Below, piece by piece: positions 1 to 6,616 of a stretch of 45,853 nucleotides of DNA. The stretch is taken from contig JAUHWT010000027.1 in NCBI GenBank assembly GCA_030427145.1, positions 1 through 45,853 of the forward strand, given 5' to 3'. Source of the stretch: Alphaproteobacteria bacterium. GTDB lineage: Bacteria > Pseudomonadota > Alphaproteobacteria > Rhodobacterales > Rhodobacteraceae. The notes below the pieces were generated by a model, which was not told the DNA's origin, did not search any database, and worked only from the letters and a program-made list of their open reading frames with translations. The position numbers were made by a program, and so were the translations under genes. The stretch's first letter is position 1. The number at the start of each line of letters is the position of its first letter.

Positions 1-127
1 ATCGGCCAGCGGCGGCGTGAGCTGGGGCTGCAGCGCCCGCTCGGCGGGTTCGGCAACCCGGAGCGGCAGGAGGCGTTCAACCGGTACATCCGCGAACACT
101 GGCGGCGGAAGTCGGACGTGCAGATGG
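1..127. repeat. Terminal direct repeat, left copy (circular junction)
   Basis: Bases 1-127 are identical to 45727-45853. An exact 127-base overlap at both ends is what an assembler leaves when it closes a circle with that k-mer length, so this is most simply the same locus seen twice and the molecule is a 45,726-bp circle. It lies inside an open reading frame that is uninterrupted across the junction, which supports circularity over a true terminal redundancy. Confidence 0.93.
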
Positions 128-330
128 CCGCCGATCTCGGGGTGACTGCACCGGCGATCCGGCAGCGGCGCAAACGGCTCGGGTTCGAGCGGGAGTCCGG
201 CGCAAGCGGCGATGCGGCCGCATCGCACATCGGCACGGGCGGCGACGCGGCGCACGGCAAGGCGGTGCTGGCCTGCCGGCCGTGGGGGTTCGGGCCGCGT
301 CCGGTGGTGGAGGCGCGGGCGCATGGGTGA
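1..330 (+). CDS. Two-repeat HTH-like DNA-binding protein, 3' part (gene crosses the circular junction)
   Basis: C-terminal 109 residues of a 156-residue protein whose start is at 45586. Two similar basic helical motifs, RIGQRRRELGLQRP near the window start and AIRQRRKRLGFER about 50 residues later, each follow a short acidic/hydrophobic helix. This looks like a duplicated helix-turn-helix unit, and the second copy (ADLGVTAPAIRQRRKRLG) has the spacing of a classical HTH. The tail after residue about 110 is Ala/Gly-rich and probably disordered. It is the gene following the ParB-like protein and precedes small unknown genes leading to the primase-helicase, so a role in early regulation or replication is likely. 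No named family is recognised. Confidence 0.75.
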   Translation: MGQRRRELGLQRPLGGFGNPERQEAFNRYIREHWRRKSDVQMAADLGVTAPAIRQRRKRLGFERESGASGDAAASHIGTGGDAAHGKAVLACRPWGFGPRPVVEARAHG

Positions 331-379
331 CGGGACGATGGATGGTCTGTCCGAGGTCATTGTGGGGGCGCTGTCGTGA
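323..379 (+). CDS. Possible 18-residue micro-ORF
   Basis: ATG at 323 overlaps the end of the HTH gene by 8 bases, and its TGA (377-379) overlaps the GTG start of the next gene as GTGA. The overlaps at both ends fit the translationally coupled style of this operon and are the only support. The peptide (MGDGTMDGLSEVIVGALS) has no recognisable feature. Confidence 0.25.
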   Translation: MGDGTMDGLSEVIVGALS

Positions 380-630
380 CCGGCCGCCGGTATTCCGCCG
401 GGGCGCTGGTGGCGGGGGGATGCCCGTATCTGGCGCAGCGTGAGGCGCTGAGCGGGGCGCTGCGCGAAATCCTTGTCGCGGAATGGCTGTACCTTGAATC
501 GCGGGTGAAGCTGAATTGCGTGCCGTATTCGCGCGATCTCGATCCGGCCGATCCGCTGTCCTTCGCCGGTGACGACTGGCGGGCACTGTTCAGGGCGGCG
601 GAGGATGCCGGGATCTGGGGGCGGCCATGA
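376..630 (+). CDS. Hypothetical protein, 84 aa
   Basis: Starts at GTG 376 and ends in an ATGA overlap with the next gene. The sequence is mixed alpha-helical (helix around AQREALSGALREILVAEWLY) and ends with a WRALFRAAEDAGIW segment. No family is recognised. It lies in the early operon between the two-repeat HTH protein and the primase-helicase, among genes of similar size that overlap by four bases, so it is probably translated. Function unknown. Confidence 0.65.
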   Translation: MTGRRYSAGALVAGGCPYLAQREALSGALREILVAEWLYLESRVKLNCVPYSRDLDPADPLSFAGDDWRALFRAAEDAGIWGRP

Positions 631-935
631 CCTCGCCCCGTGCAAAATTCGTCGATGCGATGGTGTTCAACGGGCTGGTGGCCTGCTTTTTCGGCTTTGG
701 CCCGGAACGGGACGATGCGGCGCGGATGGTGCGGGATGCGATGCGCGAGACCGATCCGGGGTCGATGGACGCGCTGCATGTGGCCGGCCGGGCGCTTTGC
801 CGGGGGCGGGCGGCGGAGGATCCGCTCGAGCGGGCGCGCGAGGAAAGCATCGCCCGTCAGGCGCTTTGCGGAGTGGCGCAAAAGCGGATGCGGTCGCTGC
901 TCGACATTCTGGCGCAGCCGGGGCGGGCGGGCTGA
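627..935 (+). CDS. Hypothetical protein, 102 aa
   Basis: ATG 627 overlaps the upstream stop (ATGA), and its own TGA overlaps the ATG at 935. The protein is soluble and helical, with MRETDPGSMDALHVAGRALC in the centre and a basic C-terminal helix. It has no signal peptide or membrane segment. It belongs to the small-gene cluster just before the D5-type helicase; function unknown. Confidence 0.7.
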   Translation: MTSPRAKFVDAMVFNGLVACFFGFGPERDDAARMVRDAMRETDPGSMDALHVAGRALCRGRAAEDPLERAREESIARQALCGVAQKRMRSLLDILAQPGRAG

Positions 936-1360
936 TGGCGGATGGGGCGGGCATGATTCGGCATGCGGCCGGGTCGGCGATGGCCGGCGATGCGCTCGAG
1001 GTGGCGCTGGTGGACGGGAGCGCGGCCGGGTGGATTGCCGCCGGGGTGGAACTGCGCCGGCACATCAGCGCCGAGGGCCGGGCGATCCTGCTCGGGGTTC
1101 TGCTGGAAATTGCCGATCCGGACGATGCGGCGCGGATGGTCGACGGCTGGTTCGGTGCGGCGCAGGCGGGCTGGATCGACCTGCGCGACCCGCTCGACGA
1201 CGTGCAGCCGGGCGGGATGCGGGAATTTGCCGACGGATGGGCGGCGATGGCGACGGAAACCGAGGTCAAGGTGATGATTCTGGCCTGTTTCCGGCACCTG
1301 GGCGCGCGGGACCGGGTGCGGTTTCTCGGCGCGGCACAAAAAGAGGCTTTGAGGCAATGA
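935..1360 (+). CDS. Hypothetical protein, 141 aa
   Basis: The start at ATG 935 is chosen for its overlap with the upstream TGA; the stop overlaps the helicase start (ATGA at 1357). The protein is acidic and helical, with DPDDAARMVDGWF around residue 70 and MATETEVKVMILACFRHLG near the C-terminus. No domain is recognised. Tight coupling to the primase-helicase suggests co-translation and perhaps a replication accessory role, which is inference. Confidence 0.7.
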   Translation: MADGAGMIRHAAGSAMAGDALEVALVDGSAAGWIAAGVELRRHISAEGRAILLGVLLEIADPDDAARMVDGWFGAAQAGWIDLRDPLDDVQPGGMREFADGWAAMATETEVKVMILACFRHLGARDRVRFLGAAQKEALRQ

Positions 1361-3039
1361 CGCAGGTGGAACCGGCGGCGCCGGATGTGGCGACGCTTTG
1401 TGAGGGGTCGAAGCTGCCGCTCAACGATTTCGGCAACGGCCAGCGGATCAGGCTCTACATGGGCGGGGACATTCTGTTCGTGCCGCGCATGGGCTGGTTC
1501 GTTTGGGACGGGCACCGGTGGGAACAGGACGGCGACAGCATGGCGATCCGCCGGCGGGCGCACCGCCTCGCCGAGCTGGTGCGGCGCGAGGCGTTCGAGA
1601 TCCGGCCGTCGGAGGTCGATCAGGCGGTGATCGACGCGGGCGAGGATGCGGAGGCGGCGCTGCTGGTGTTGCCTCCGGTGCGCGAGTCGACGGCCGACCA
1701 GAAGGCCGAGCGGGCGCGTCTGTCGCTTCTGGTCGAGGCCGGGGCGCTGGCAGCGGCGAAGGTAAAGACTGCGCGGGACCGGCACCTGACCCACGCGAGG
1801 AACTGCGGCAACACGAACGCGATCAACAACATGATGGGCGAGGCGGGGCCCTATGTGGCGGCGAAGCTCGAGGCGATGAATGCCGATCCGATGCTGGTCA
1901 ACGCGCGCAACGTGACGCTCGAGATCGCGCCGAACGGCGACGGGCCCGGGCATGGCGTGGTTGTCCGCGAGCAAAAGCGCGAGGACCGGATTTCCAAGGC
2001 GATGAACGTCGATTACGACCCGGAGGCGGAATGCCCGGTGTTCCTCGATTTCCTCGCCGACATCCAGCCGGACCCGGAGATGCGGGCGTTCCTGCAACGC
2101 TGGTTCGGCTGTTCGATCACCGGATTTCTGATGCAGAAACTGGTGTTTCTTTACGGAACCGGCCGAAACGGGAAATCGACGCTGGTCGATGTGATCGCGA
2201 AGATCATGGACGAATACGCGACGACGGTGCCGATCGAGAGCCTGACGGGCTCGGAAATGCGCAAGGGGTCGGACGCGACACCGGATCTGGTGCGTCTGCC
2301 GGGCGCGCGGATGGTGCGGGCGTCCGAGCCGGAGGAAGGCATCCGGTTTCGCGAGGCGACGGTCAAATCCTTCACCGGCGGCGAGCCGATTCTGGTCCGA
2401 AAAATGCGCGAGGAATTCGTCGAGATCGAACCGGTGTTCAAGCTGACCATTTCCGGCAACCACAAACCGAACGTGCGCGGCACCGACGACGGGATCTGGC
2501 GGCGGATCCTGCTGGTGCCGTTCGAGACGCAGATCCCGAAAGACGAGGTCGATCTGCTGTTGCCGAAAAAGCTCTGGGCCGAGCGGGCGGGGATTTTCAA
2601 CTGGCTGCTCGAGGGCGCGGTGGCGTTCATGGACGGCGGGCTGCGGGAACCGGCCAGCGTGGTCGATGCAACCGCCGAATTCCGCGAGGACAGCGACCCG
2701 GTGCGCTCGTTCCTGATGTCGGACGGCTGGTGCGCGATCACCGGCGATCCGGATCATTTCGAGAAAACCCGCGATCTGGTGGCCGTGTTCCAGGCGTATC
2801 AGCGCGAACAGGGCGGCCAGCCGTGGGGCAACCAGACGGTGCAGCGCCGGCTGCGCGAAAAGGCCGGGGTGTTCCGCACCGCCGGCGGCGTCACCTTCAG
2901 CCCACACAAGCGGCCGGATGCGAACGGCTACATCGGCATCCGCATCACCACCGCCGCGTGGTCGGCGATGTCGGGCGGTGGTGATGCGGCGCGCGGCACA
3001 CCGGCGAAACTGTCGCCGGACATCGACGATTTCGTGTGA
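1357..3039 (+). CDS. D5/P4-family primase-helicase (SF3 helicase)
   Basis: 560 residues. Replicative helicase-primase of the poxvirus D5/phage P4 C-terminal family, expected to unwind the phage origin and drive DNA synthesis. Visible motifs: Walker A GTGRNGKST at about 267-275; the SF3 B-region RASEPEEG at about 321-328; the polar ISGNHKPN sensor motif at about 365-372; and the arginine-bearing DDGIWRRILLVPFE at about 378. The first 80 residues (GGDILFVPRMGWFVWDGHRW) match the N-terminal D5_N-associated region. An Arg-rich 100-210 segment links the parts. I do not see a full TOPRIM or AEP primase, so priming activity is uncertain. ATGA overlap with the upstream gene. The probable iteron origin lies about 800 bp downstream. 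Confidence 0.93.
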   Translation: MTQVEPAAPDVATLCEGSKLPLNDFGNGQRIRLYMGGDILFVPRMGWFVWDGHRWEQDGDSMAIRRRAHRLAELVRREAFEIRPSEVDQAVIDAGEDAEAALLVLPPVRESTADQKAERARLSLLVEAGALAAAKVKTARDRHLTHARNCGNTNAINNMMGEAGPYVAAKLEAMNADPMLVNARNVTLEIAPNGDGPGHGVVVREQKREDRISKAMNVDYDPEAECPVFLDFLADIQPDPEMRAFLQRWFGCSITGFLMQKLVFLYGTGRNGKSTLVDVIAKIMDEYATTVPIESLTGSEMRKGSDATPDLVRLPGARMVRASEPEEGIRFREATVKSFTGGEPILVRKMREEFVEIEPVFKLTISGNHKPNVRGTDDGIWRRILLVPFETQIPKDEVDLLLPKKLWAERAGIFNWLLEGAVAFMDGGLREPASVVDATAEFREDSDPVRSFLMSDGWCAITGDPDHFEKTRDLVAVFQAYQREQGGQPWGNQTVQRRLREKAGVFRTAGGVTFSPHKRPDANGYIGIRITTAAWSAMSGGGDAARGTPAKLSPDIDDFV

Positions 3040-3061
3040 GGGAAGACAGGAGAAAGCGAGA

Positions 3062-3229
3062 ATGAGGTCTGATGTTTTGGTGAATCTGCCTGTGGTGACG
3101 CAGGAGGTTGTCGAATACGAAAATCTGGAAGCGGATCTGGCGATGGCAAACAAACGGGTGGCTCAAGCGACCCGGCGGCGGGACGAGTTGCTTGAGCAGA
3201 TGGTCCCGCCGCCGGAGGGCAATACGTGA
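3062..3229 (+). CDS. Small coiled-coil protein, possibly the N-terminal part of a frameshifted gene
   Basis: 55 residues from ATG 3062, preceded by AGGAG at good spacing. The centre (YENLEADLAMANKRVAQATR to ELLEQM) has heptad spacing and should form a coiled coil. The frame closes at 3229, but the +1-shifted frame continues without a break to 3503 with a folded-looking sequence. The pair may be one gene interrupted by an indel or joined by frameshifting. Confidence 0.55.
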   Translation: MRSDVLVNLPVVTQEVVEYENLEADLAMANKRVAQATRRRDELLEQMVPPPEGNT

Positions 3230-3503
3230 TCTCGAAAAGCGCGGCATAATTCTGGGCAAGACCCGTGTGGTTGTCAGTGACAAGACATGGGATGACCCCG
3301 GATGGATTTACAAGGAAGTCTTTGTCACCGACGTCGTCGCGTCCAGACGGTATACGCGATCCGACGATGACGACGATCTCCTCTTTGGTTCCTACATGAG
3401 GATAGACATTGAGTACAAGTTTGCGCTGATCCGGAAGGACGGGAAACCAAGCAAGGCGGGGAACGGGCTCTATCGCCCGACAATCGAGCGGATTGTCGGC
3501 TGA
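3192..3503 (+). CDS. Hypothetical protein, start uncertain; candidate continuation of the gene at 3062
   Basis: Open frame ending TGA at 3503. No good start with a Shine-Dalgarno sequence is seen; TTG 3192 is the first plausible codon and GTG near 3267 is another. The part after about residue 15 looks like a small beta-rich domain (GKTRVVVSDKTW, GWIYKEVFVTDVVASRRYT, a run of five Asp, then MRIDIEYKFALIRKDGKP). Without a clear start it may be translated as a fusion with the upstream coiled coil. Function unknown. Confidence 0.45.
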   Translation: MSRWSRRRRAIRDLEKRGIILGKTRVVVSDKTWDDPGWIYKEVFVTDVVASRRYTRSDDDDDLLFGSYMRIDIEYKFALIRKDGKPSKAGNGLYRPTIERIVG

Positions 3504-3515
3504 GGGGGTGAGGGC

Positions 3516-3923
3516 ATGCCGATCCGACCGGAAAACCGGAAACGCTATCCGCCGGACTGGCCGGCGATCAGCCGGGCGCGGCGTGCGCAGGCCGGCAACA
3601 GGTGCGAGGGCTCGCCGGCCTGGCCGGACTGCCGCGCCGCGAATGGAATGCCGCATCCGGTCACCGGGTCGCGGGTGGTGCTGACCGTCGCGCATCTGGA
3701 TCACCGGCCGGAAAACGTCGACCCGGCCAATCTGCGCGCCTGGTGTCAGCGGTGTCACAATACCTACGATGCGCCGCACCGGTCGCGAAATCGTGCCGCG
3801 CGGGGTGCGGATGCCATGGGCGCATGTCCGGTTTCCCCGCACCCCGGCCTGTCCCGGCATGGAGGCAATGGAGGCAATCCGGCCGGGGATGGAGGCAATT
3901 TTCGGGGGTCCGGGGGGGATTGA
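3516..3923 (+). CDS. HNH-type zinc protein (putative endonuclease)
   Basis: 135 residues, ATG 3516 after a GAGGGGGTGAGGG purine run. Metal-binding and HNH-like residues are in order: C30, C39, AHLDH at 59-63, N72 (PANLRAWC), C77 and C80-H81 (CQRCHNTYD). This is the pattern of small zinc-bound HNH nucleases encoded near phage replication genes. After residue about 95 the sequence becomes Gly/Asn-rich (GGNGGNPAGDGGN), because the iteron repeats of the probable origin begin inside the 3' end of the gene; this tail is unlikely to be functional. It may nick or process phage DNA near the origin, but a homing-type nuclease is also possible. Confidence 0.75.
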   Translation: MPIRPENRKRYPPDWPAISRARRAQAGNRCEGSPAWPDCRAANGMPHPVTGSRVVLTVAHLDHRPENVDPANLRAWCQRCHNTYDAPHRSRNRAARGADAMGACPVSPHPGLSRHGGNGGNPAGDGGNFRGSGGD

Positions 3924-4167
3924 CGTGAAAAATCAATGGCTTTGGAGGCAATGGAGGCAATGGAGGCAATTTCCGGCATGACCCACGCGCGCGCGCGAGG
4001 AACAGGCGTGTTTTTCAAGGGGCTTTCTTCACGTATGCGGGGATTTGCCTCCATTGCCTCCATTGCCTCCATACGGGGTCTAAAACCCGTTTTAAAACAG
4101 AGGTTTAAATTGGTCCGGTTTGATACCTTCCGGCAAATTTGCCTCCATAATGCCTCCATTGCCTCCA
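3860..4167. repeat. Iteron array: twelve copies of TGGAGGCAAT in two orientations (probable replication origin)
   Basis: Direct copies start at 3860, 3869, 3890, 3943, 3952 and 3961. Inverted copies (ATTGCCTCCA or one-base variants) end at 4053, 4062, 4071, 4147, 4158 and 4167. They form four groups of three, often head-to-tail with a 9-bp step. Between the two inverted groups lies an AT-rich segment (about 4080-4128, with TAAAAC, TTTTAAAAC and GGTTTAAAT) in an otherwise GC-rich genome. No gene is supported between 3924 and 4248. Iterons beside an AT-rich core, just downstream of the primase-helicase and HNH genes, are the usual layout of a phage origin. A regulatory array is the alternative. 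Confidence 0.8.
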
Positions 4168-4248
4168 TATGGTTTCGGTCGAAAATAGCCGATGTTGTGG
4201 TTTCGCGGTTTAGTGCCGCGAAATGTTGTGAAGTGGAGGGGTGAGGAT

Positions 4249-4413
4249 TTGACCTATTTTGCGATCATGGTCTGGGTCGGCGGGGCAGTGTCGCTGACCG
4301 ACCAGGCAGGCGCATTCAAGGCGGCGTTCTGGCCAATCTATCTGGGCCGCTACCTCGCGAAGATTGCGATGCGCGATTACTTCGACGCGACGTCTGAACG
4401 GAGCGATCCGTGA
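4249..4413 (+). CDS. Small membrane protein, 54 aa
   Basis: The start is probably TTG 4249 after GTGAGGAT, or ATG 4267 a few codons later. The peptide is largely hydrophobic: TYFAIMVWVGGAVSL then AFKAAFWPIYLGRYLAKIAM, compatible with two short membrane helices or one re-entrant segment. The C-terminus is polar, and the stop overlaps the next GTG start. It is the first gene after the probable origin. Function unknown. Confidence 0.5.
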   Translation: MTYFAIMVWVGGAVSLTDQAGAFKAAFWPIYLGRYLAKIAMRDYFDATSERSDP

Positions 4414-4646
4414 CCGTAGCCAACGCCTTCACAGACCCTCGCACGAAAGTACCGGCGCCTTCGCGGTCCCGCCGACGGTGCCATTGCGGCTGTGGCAAGC
4501 GCGCCACTCACATGGGGCAGGCAGGTGGCGTCACGATGATTATTGGGTGCGAGTTGTCCGTTGCGCGGTGGGTCAAGAGCCACGTGCGGCATCGGGTGGC
4601 ACAAATCAGGGCCGCGCAACGCGGTCTGTTCAAACAGGAGGGCTGA
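4410..4646 (+). CDS. Small Cys-rich basic protein, 78 aa
   Basis: GTG 4410 overlaps the upstream TGA. CHCGCGKRATH around residues 25-35 is a compact zinc-binding-like cluster; the flanks are strongly basic (PSRSRRR; VRHRVAQIRAAQRG), suggesting nucleic-acid binding. No family is recognised. Its neighbours are small genes between the origin and the late region. Confidence 0.6.
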   Translation: MTVANAFTDPRTKVPAPSRSRRRCHCGCGKRATHMGQAGGVTMIIGCELSVARWVKSHVRHRVAQIRAAQRGLFKQEG

Positions 4647-4648
4647 GG

Positions 4649-4837
4649 ATGGCGGCAAAAGTCGAGGGTCTGCTCTGGGAACGGGCCGACAGGGCGATCG
4701 ATGCGGCGCGGGAGGATGCGAAGGCCTGCGGCGGCGGCTGGCTGCTGGTCGATGCCGAAGGCCGGTTGAAGCACGTCCCGTCGTCCGGCGTGATTGATTG
4801 GGCGATCAAACAGGTTCAGCGGAGGGTCGGGAAATGA
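4649..4837 (+). CDS. Hypothetical protein, 62 aa
   Basis: ATG 4649 is directly preceded by GAGG, and the stop overlaps the next ATG (4834). It is helical at both ends (LLWERADRAIDAAREDAKAC and GVIDWAIKQVQRRV) with a small central beta hairpin (GGGWLLVDAEGRLKHV). No known domain. Translational coupling with the 4834 gene suggests a shared role. Confidence 0.65.
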   Translation: MAAKVEGLLWERADRAIDAAREDAKACGGGWLLVDAEGRLKHVPSSGVIDWAIKQVQRRVGK

Positions 4838-5499
4838 CGCTGACTGACCCACGGCCGCCGGTGGGGGATCCGGCGATGGGGCGGGCGCGGCTGGTGGCGG
4901 CGGCGCTGGTGCAGGCGCTGGTGCGGGCGCGGGCGGCGGCGGCGCAGGGGCGCGGTGTTGGCGCCGGTGCGCGCGCGCCGGCCGGTGCGGCGCGGGCACC
5001 GGTGGATCTCTGCGAGATCGTCGAGGCGCGGGGCGATGACGGGCAGGAGCGTTCGACGTGGATCGGGTACCGCACCGCGCGGGTCAGGTTGGCGCATCCG
5101 CTCTGCGTGCTGCCGGTCAGCGACCGCCGGGTTCAGGTGGCGCTGCTCTATGCCGATCTGGTCGAGCGGGTCGGGTCGGTGCCGATTTCCGACATTTCCG
5201 GCGCCTCGGGGTCCGGGCGGATCAGCGACGGCGGTGCGGTGGCCCGCCTGGACTGCCGGTTCCGTCTCTCCGCGCTCGAGGTCTGTCTGACCGGCACCGC
5301 TCTGCCGGTGCTTCGGGGTGGCGGCGGGCGCCGGCCCATTCCCGAGCGTGCCGCCGTGGATGCGGTCGTGCTGGGCGCGGAGAGCGTGCGCAGTGTGCTG
5401 TTGCGGTTTGGGTGGAAAGTTACCGGAAAAAGTGTCGACGCGCTGTCTGCGGCGATCCTGTGCGCTCTGGCGCGAATGTCGGATCGAATGGGGTATTGA
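4834..5499 (+). CDS. Hypothetical protein, 221 aa; last gene before the late region
   Basis: ATG 4834 overlaps the previous stop. Residues 15-55 are a low-complexity Ala/Arg/Gly stretch. The remainder is folded-looking: DLCEIVEARGDDGQ, a beta region ending PLCVLPVSDRRVQVALLYAD, and a helical C-terminus that may hold an HTH (SVRSVLLRFGWKVTGKSVDA). It is followed by an intrinsic terminator and then the packaging genes, the place where many phages carry a late-gene activator or antiterminator. That role is inferred from position only. Confidence 0.6.
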   Translation: MTLTDPRPPVGDPAMGRARLVAAALVQALVRARAAAAQGRGVGAGARAPAGAARAPVDLCEIVEARGDDGQERSTWIGYRTARVRLAHPLCVLPVSDRRVQVALLYADLVERVGSVPISDISGASGSGRISDGGAVARLDCRFRLSALEVCLTGTALPVLRGGGGRRPIPERAAVDAVVLGAESVRSVLLRFGWKVTGKSVDALSAAILCALARMSDRMGY

Positions 5500-5543
5500 C
5501 TTAAGACACATTCGCTGCCAGACATTGTCACAATCAGAGATTG

Positions 5544-5583
5544 CGCCCGCCCGGGAAGGTTCCCGCCGCGGGCGTTTCTGTTT
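5544..5583 (+). terminator. Intrinsic terminator after the early operon
   Basis: CGCCCGC (5544-5550) pairs with GCGGGCG (5568-5574), and an inner CGGGAA (5552-5557) pairs with TTCCCG (5560-5565). The hairpin is followed by TTTCTGTTTC. It lies in the 146-bp gene-free gap between the 4834 gene and the HNH gene. The same gap may contain the cohesive-end site, which I cannot locate. Confidence 0.7.
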
Positions 5584-5645
5584 CAGCCAGTCATGTGAAC
5601 GGATTTGCGATGGTGCTTCGTGCTTCAGGCGGTGGGGTGTAGGCG

Positions 5646-6002
5646 TTGGGCCGGTTGGCCGGGCGTGGCATGCCGAGCCGGTTGGGGCGTGCCCCGTCGC
5701 GCCTGCGGTTCGGGACGGCCGATGCGGCCGTGCGTGGCGGGCAGGCGTGGCGGCGGTGGTATGCGACCGCGCGGTGGCGGAAGCTGTCGGCGGAGGTGAT
5801 CGCGGATGCCGGGATGCGGTGCGAGCAGACGGGCGTGCCGTTGATCGGCAGGGCGCCTGCGCCGGACAGCCCGGTGGTTGACCACAAGGTGCCGCATCGG
5901 GGCGATCCGGATCTGTTCTGGGATCGGGGCAACCTGCAGGCGGTGTCCAAGGCCTGGCACGACAGCGTCAAGCAGCGGCAGGAACGGCGCGGCGATGTGT
6001 AG
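5646..6002 (+). CDS. HNH endonuclease next to terminase
   Basis: 118 residues from TTG 5646 (ATG 5670 is an alternative). Motifs: a helical AWRRWYATARWRKLSAEV at about 34-51, then the HNH signature D79-H80 in VVDHKVPHRGD, N96 in WDRGNLQAV and H105 in KAWHDSVK. It has a single Cys in place of the usual CxxC pairs. HNH proteins encoded beside terminase subunits are required for cos cleavage in HK97-like phages, so this one probably works with TerS/TerL at packaging and points to cohesive-end DNA. Confidence 0.85.
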   Translation: MGRLAGRGMPSRLGRAPSRLRFGTADAAVRGGQAWRRWYATARWRKLSAEVIADAGMRCEQTGVPLIGRAPAPDSPVVDHKVPHRGDPDLFWDRGNLQAVSKAWHDSVKQRQERRGDV

Positions 6003-6074
6003 GGGGGGGTGGTCGAAAGTCCGGAACCTCCGCCGCCGCAGACCGGTGCCCCCAACATTCGGGGATTTTTTTTG

Positions 6075-6614
6075 ATGGGGAGTGAAAATTCGGGGGAGGT
6101 TCTGGGGTTTAACCTTTGGGGGGAGCCGGTTTATCGGGACCGTCGGACGAAGGGGCGGCCGCCGTTTGAGTGGACGGAGGAAAATTCGAAGAAAGTCAGT
6201 ATGTTACTGGCGATGGGGTGGGGGAATGAGCGGATTGCGGGGGTAGTGCTGGATCCGCGCACCGGCAAGAGCATATCGGTTCCGACGCTGAAGCGGCATT
6301 TTAGAGCCGAGCTCACGGTGCGGGACCAGGCGCGGGATCTGTTGCGATCCAGGCAGCTGACCGCGGCGGCGAAGATGGCATTCGAGGGCAAAGGGAATGT
6401 CGGTGCGATGCGGTTGTTCGAGCAGCTGGTGGCGAAGAACGACATGATGCTGGCGGCGGAACGTTTGGCGCGGGCGGGAAAGGAGCCCGAAAAGGACGCC
6501 GCGCCGGCGGCTGCGGGCAAGAAGGAAACCGCGCGCCGGAAAGCGCGGGACATGGTCAGTGGCCGGGTATCCGGGCCATGGGGCGATGACCTGAAACCGG
6601 GATACAGGAACTGA
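6075..6614 (+). CDS. Terminase small subunit
   Basis: 179 residues from ATG 6075; GTG 6009 would add 22 residues of Pro-rich sequence. Recognises phage DNA and presents it to TerL. The N-terminal half has an HTH-like region (MLLAMGWGNERIAGVV, then ISVPTLKRHFRAEL) typical of small terminases in alphaproteobacterial phages. A helical middle (GNVGAMRLFEQLVAKND) probably oligomerises, and the tail is Lys/Ala-rich. Just before the ATG a weak CCCC/GGGG hairpin is followed by eight T, which may attenuate transcription or only reflect the ribosome site. The large subunit follows after 2 bases. Confidence 0.8.
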   Translation: MGSENSGEVLGFNLWGEPVYRDRRTKGRPPFEWTEENSKKVSMLLAMGWGNERIAGVVLDPRTGKSISVPTLKRHFRAELTVRDQARDLLRSRQLTAAAKMAFEGKGNVGAMRLFEQLVAKNDMMLAAERLARAGKEPEKDAAPAAAGKKETARRKARDMVSGRVSGPWGDDLKPGYRN

Positions 6615-6616
6615 TA

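Noticed and set aside
667-3153. Long open frame on the minus strand opposite the primase-helicase
   Set aside because: It mirrors the plus-strand gene, is rich in Arg/Pro/His from high GC content, and has no domain; the plus-strand helicase has clear motifs.
3943-4167. MEAMEA / SIASIAS repeat peptides
   Set aside because: They arise from translation of the 9-bp stepped iterons in several frames; no ribosome site or conserved frame.
5496-5526. TTGACT as -35 of a late promoter
   Set aside because: No acceptable -10 at 16-18 bases; the segment is just upstream of a terminator.
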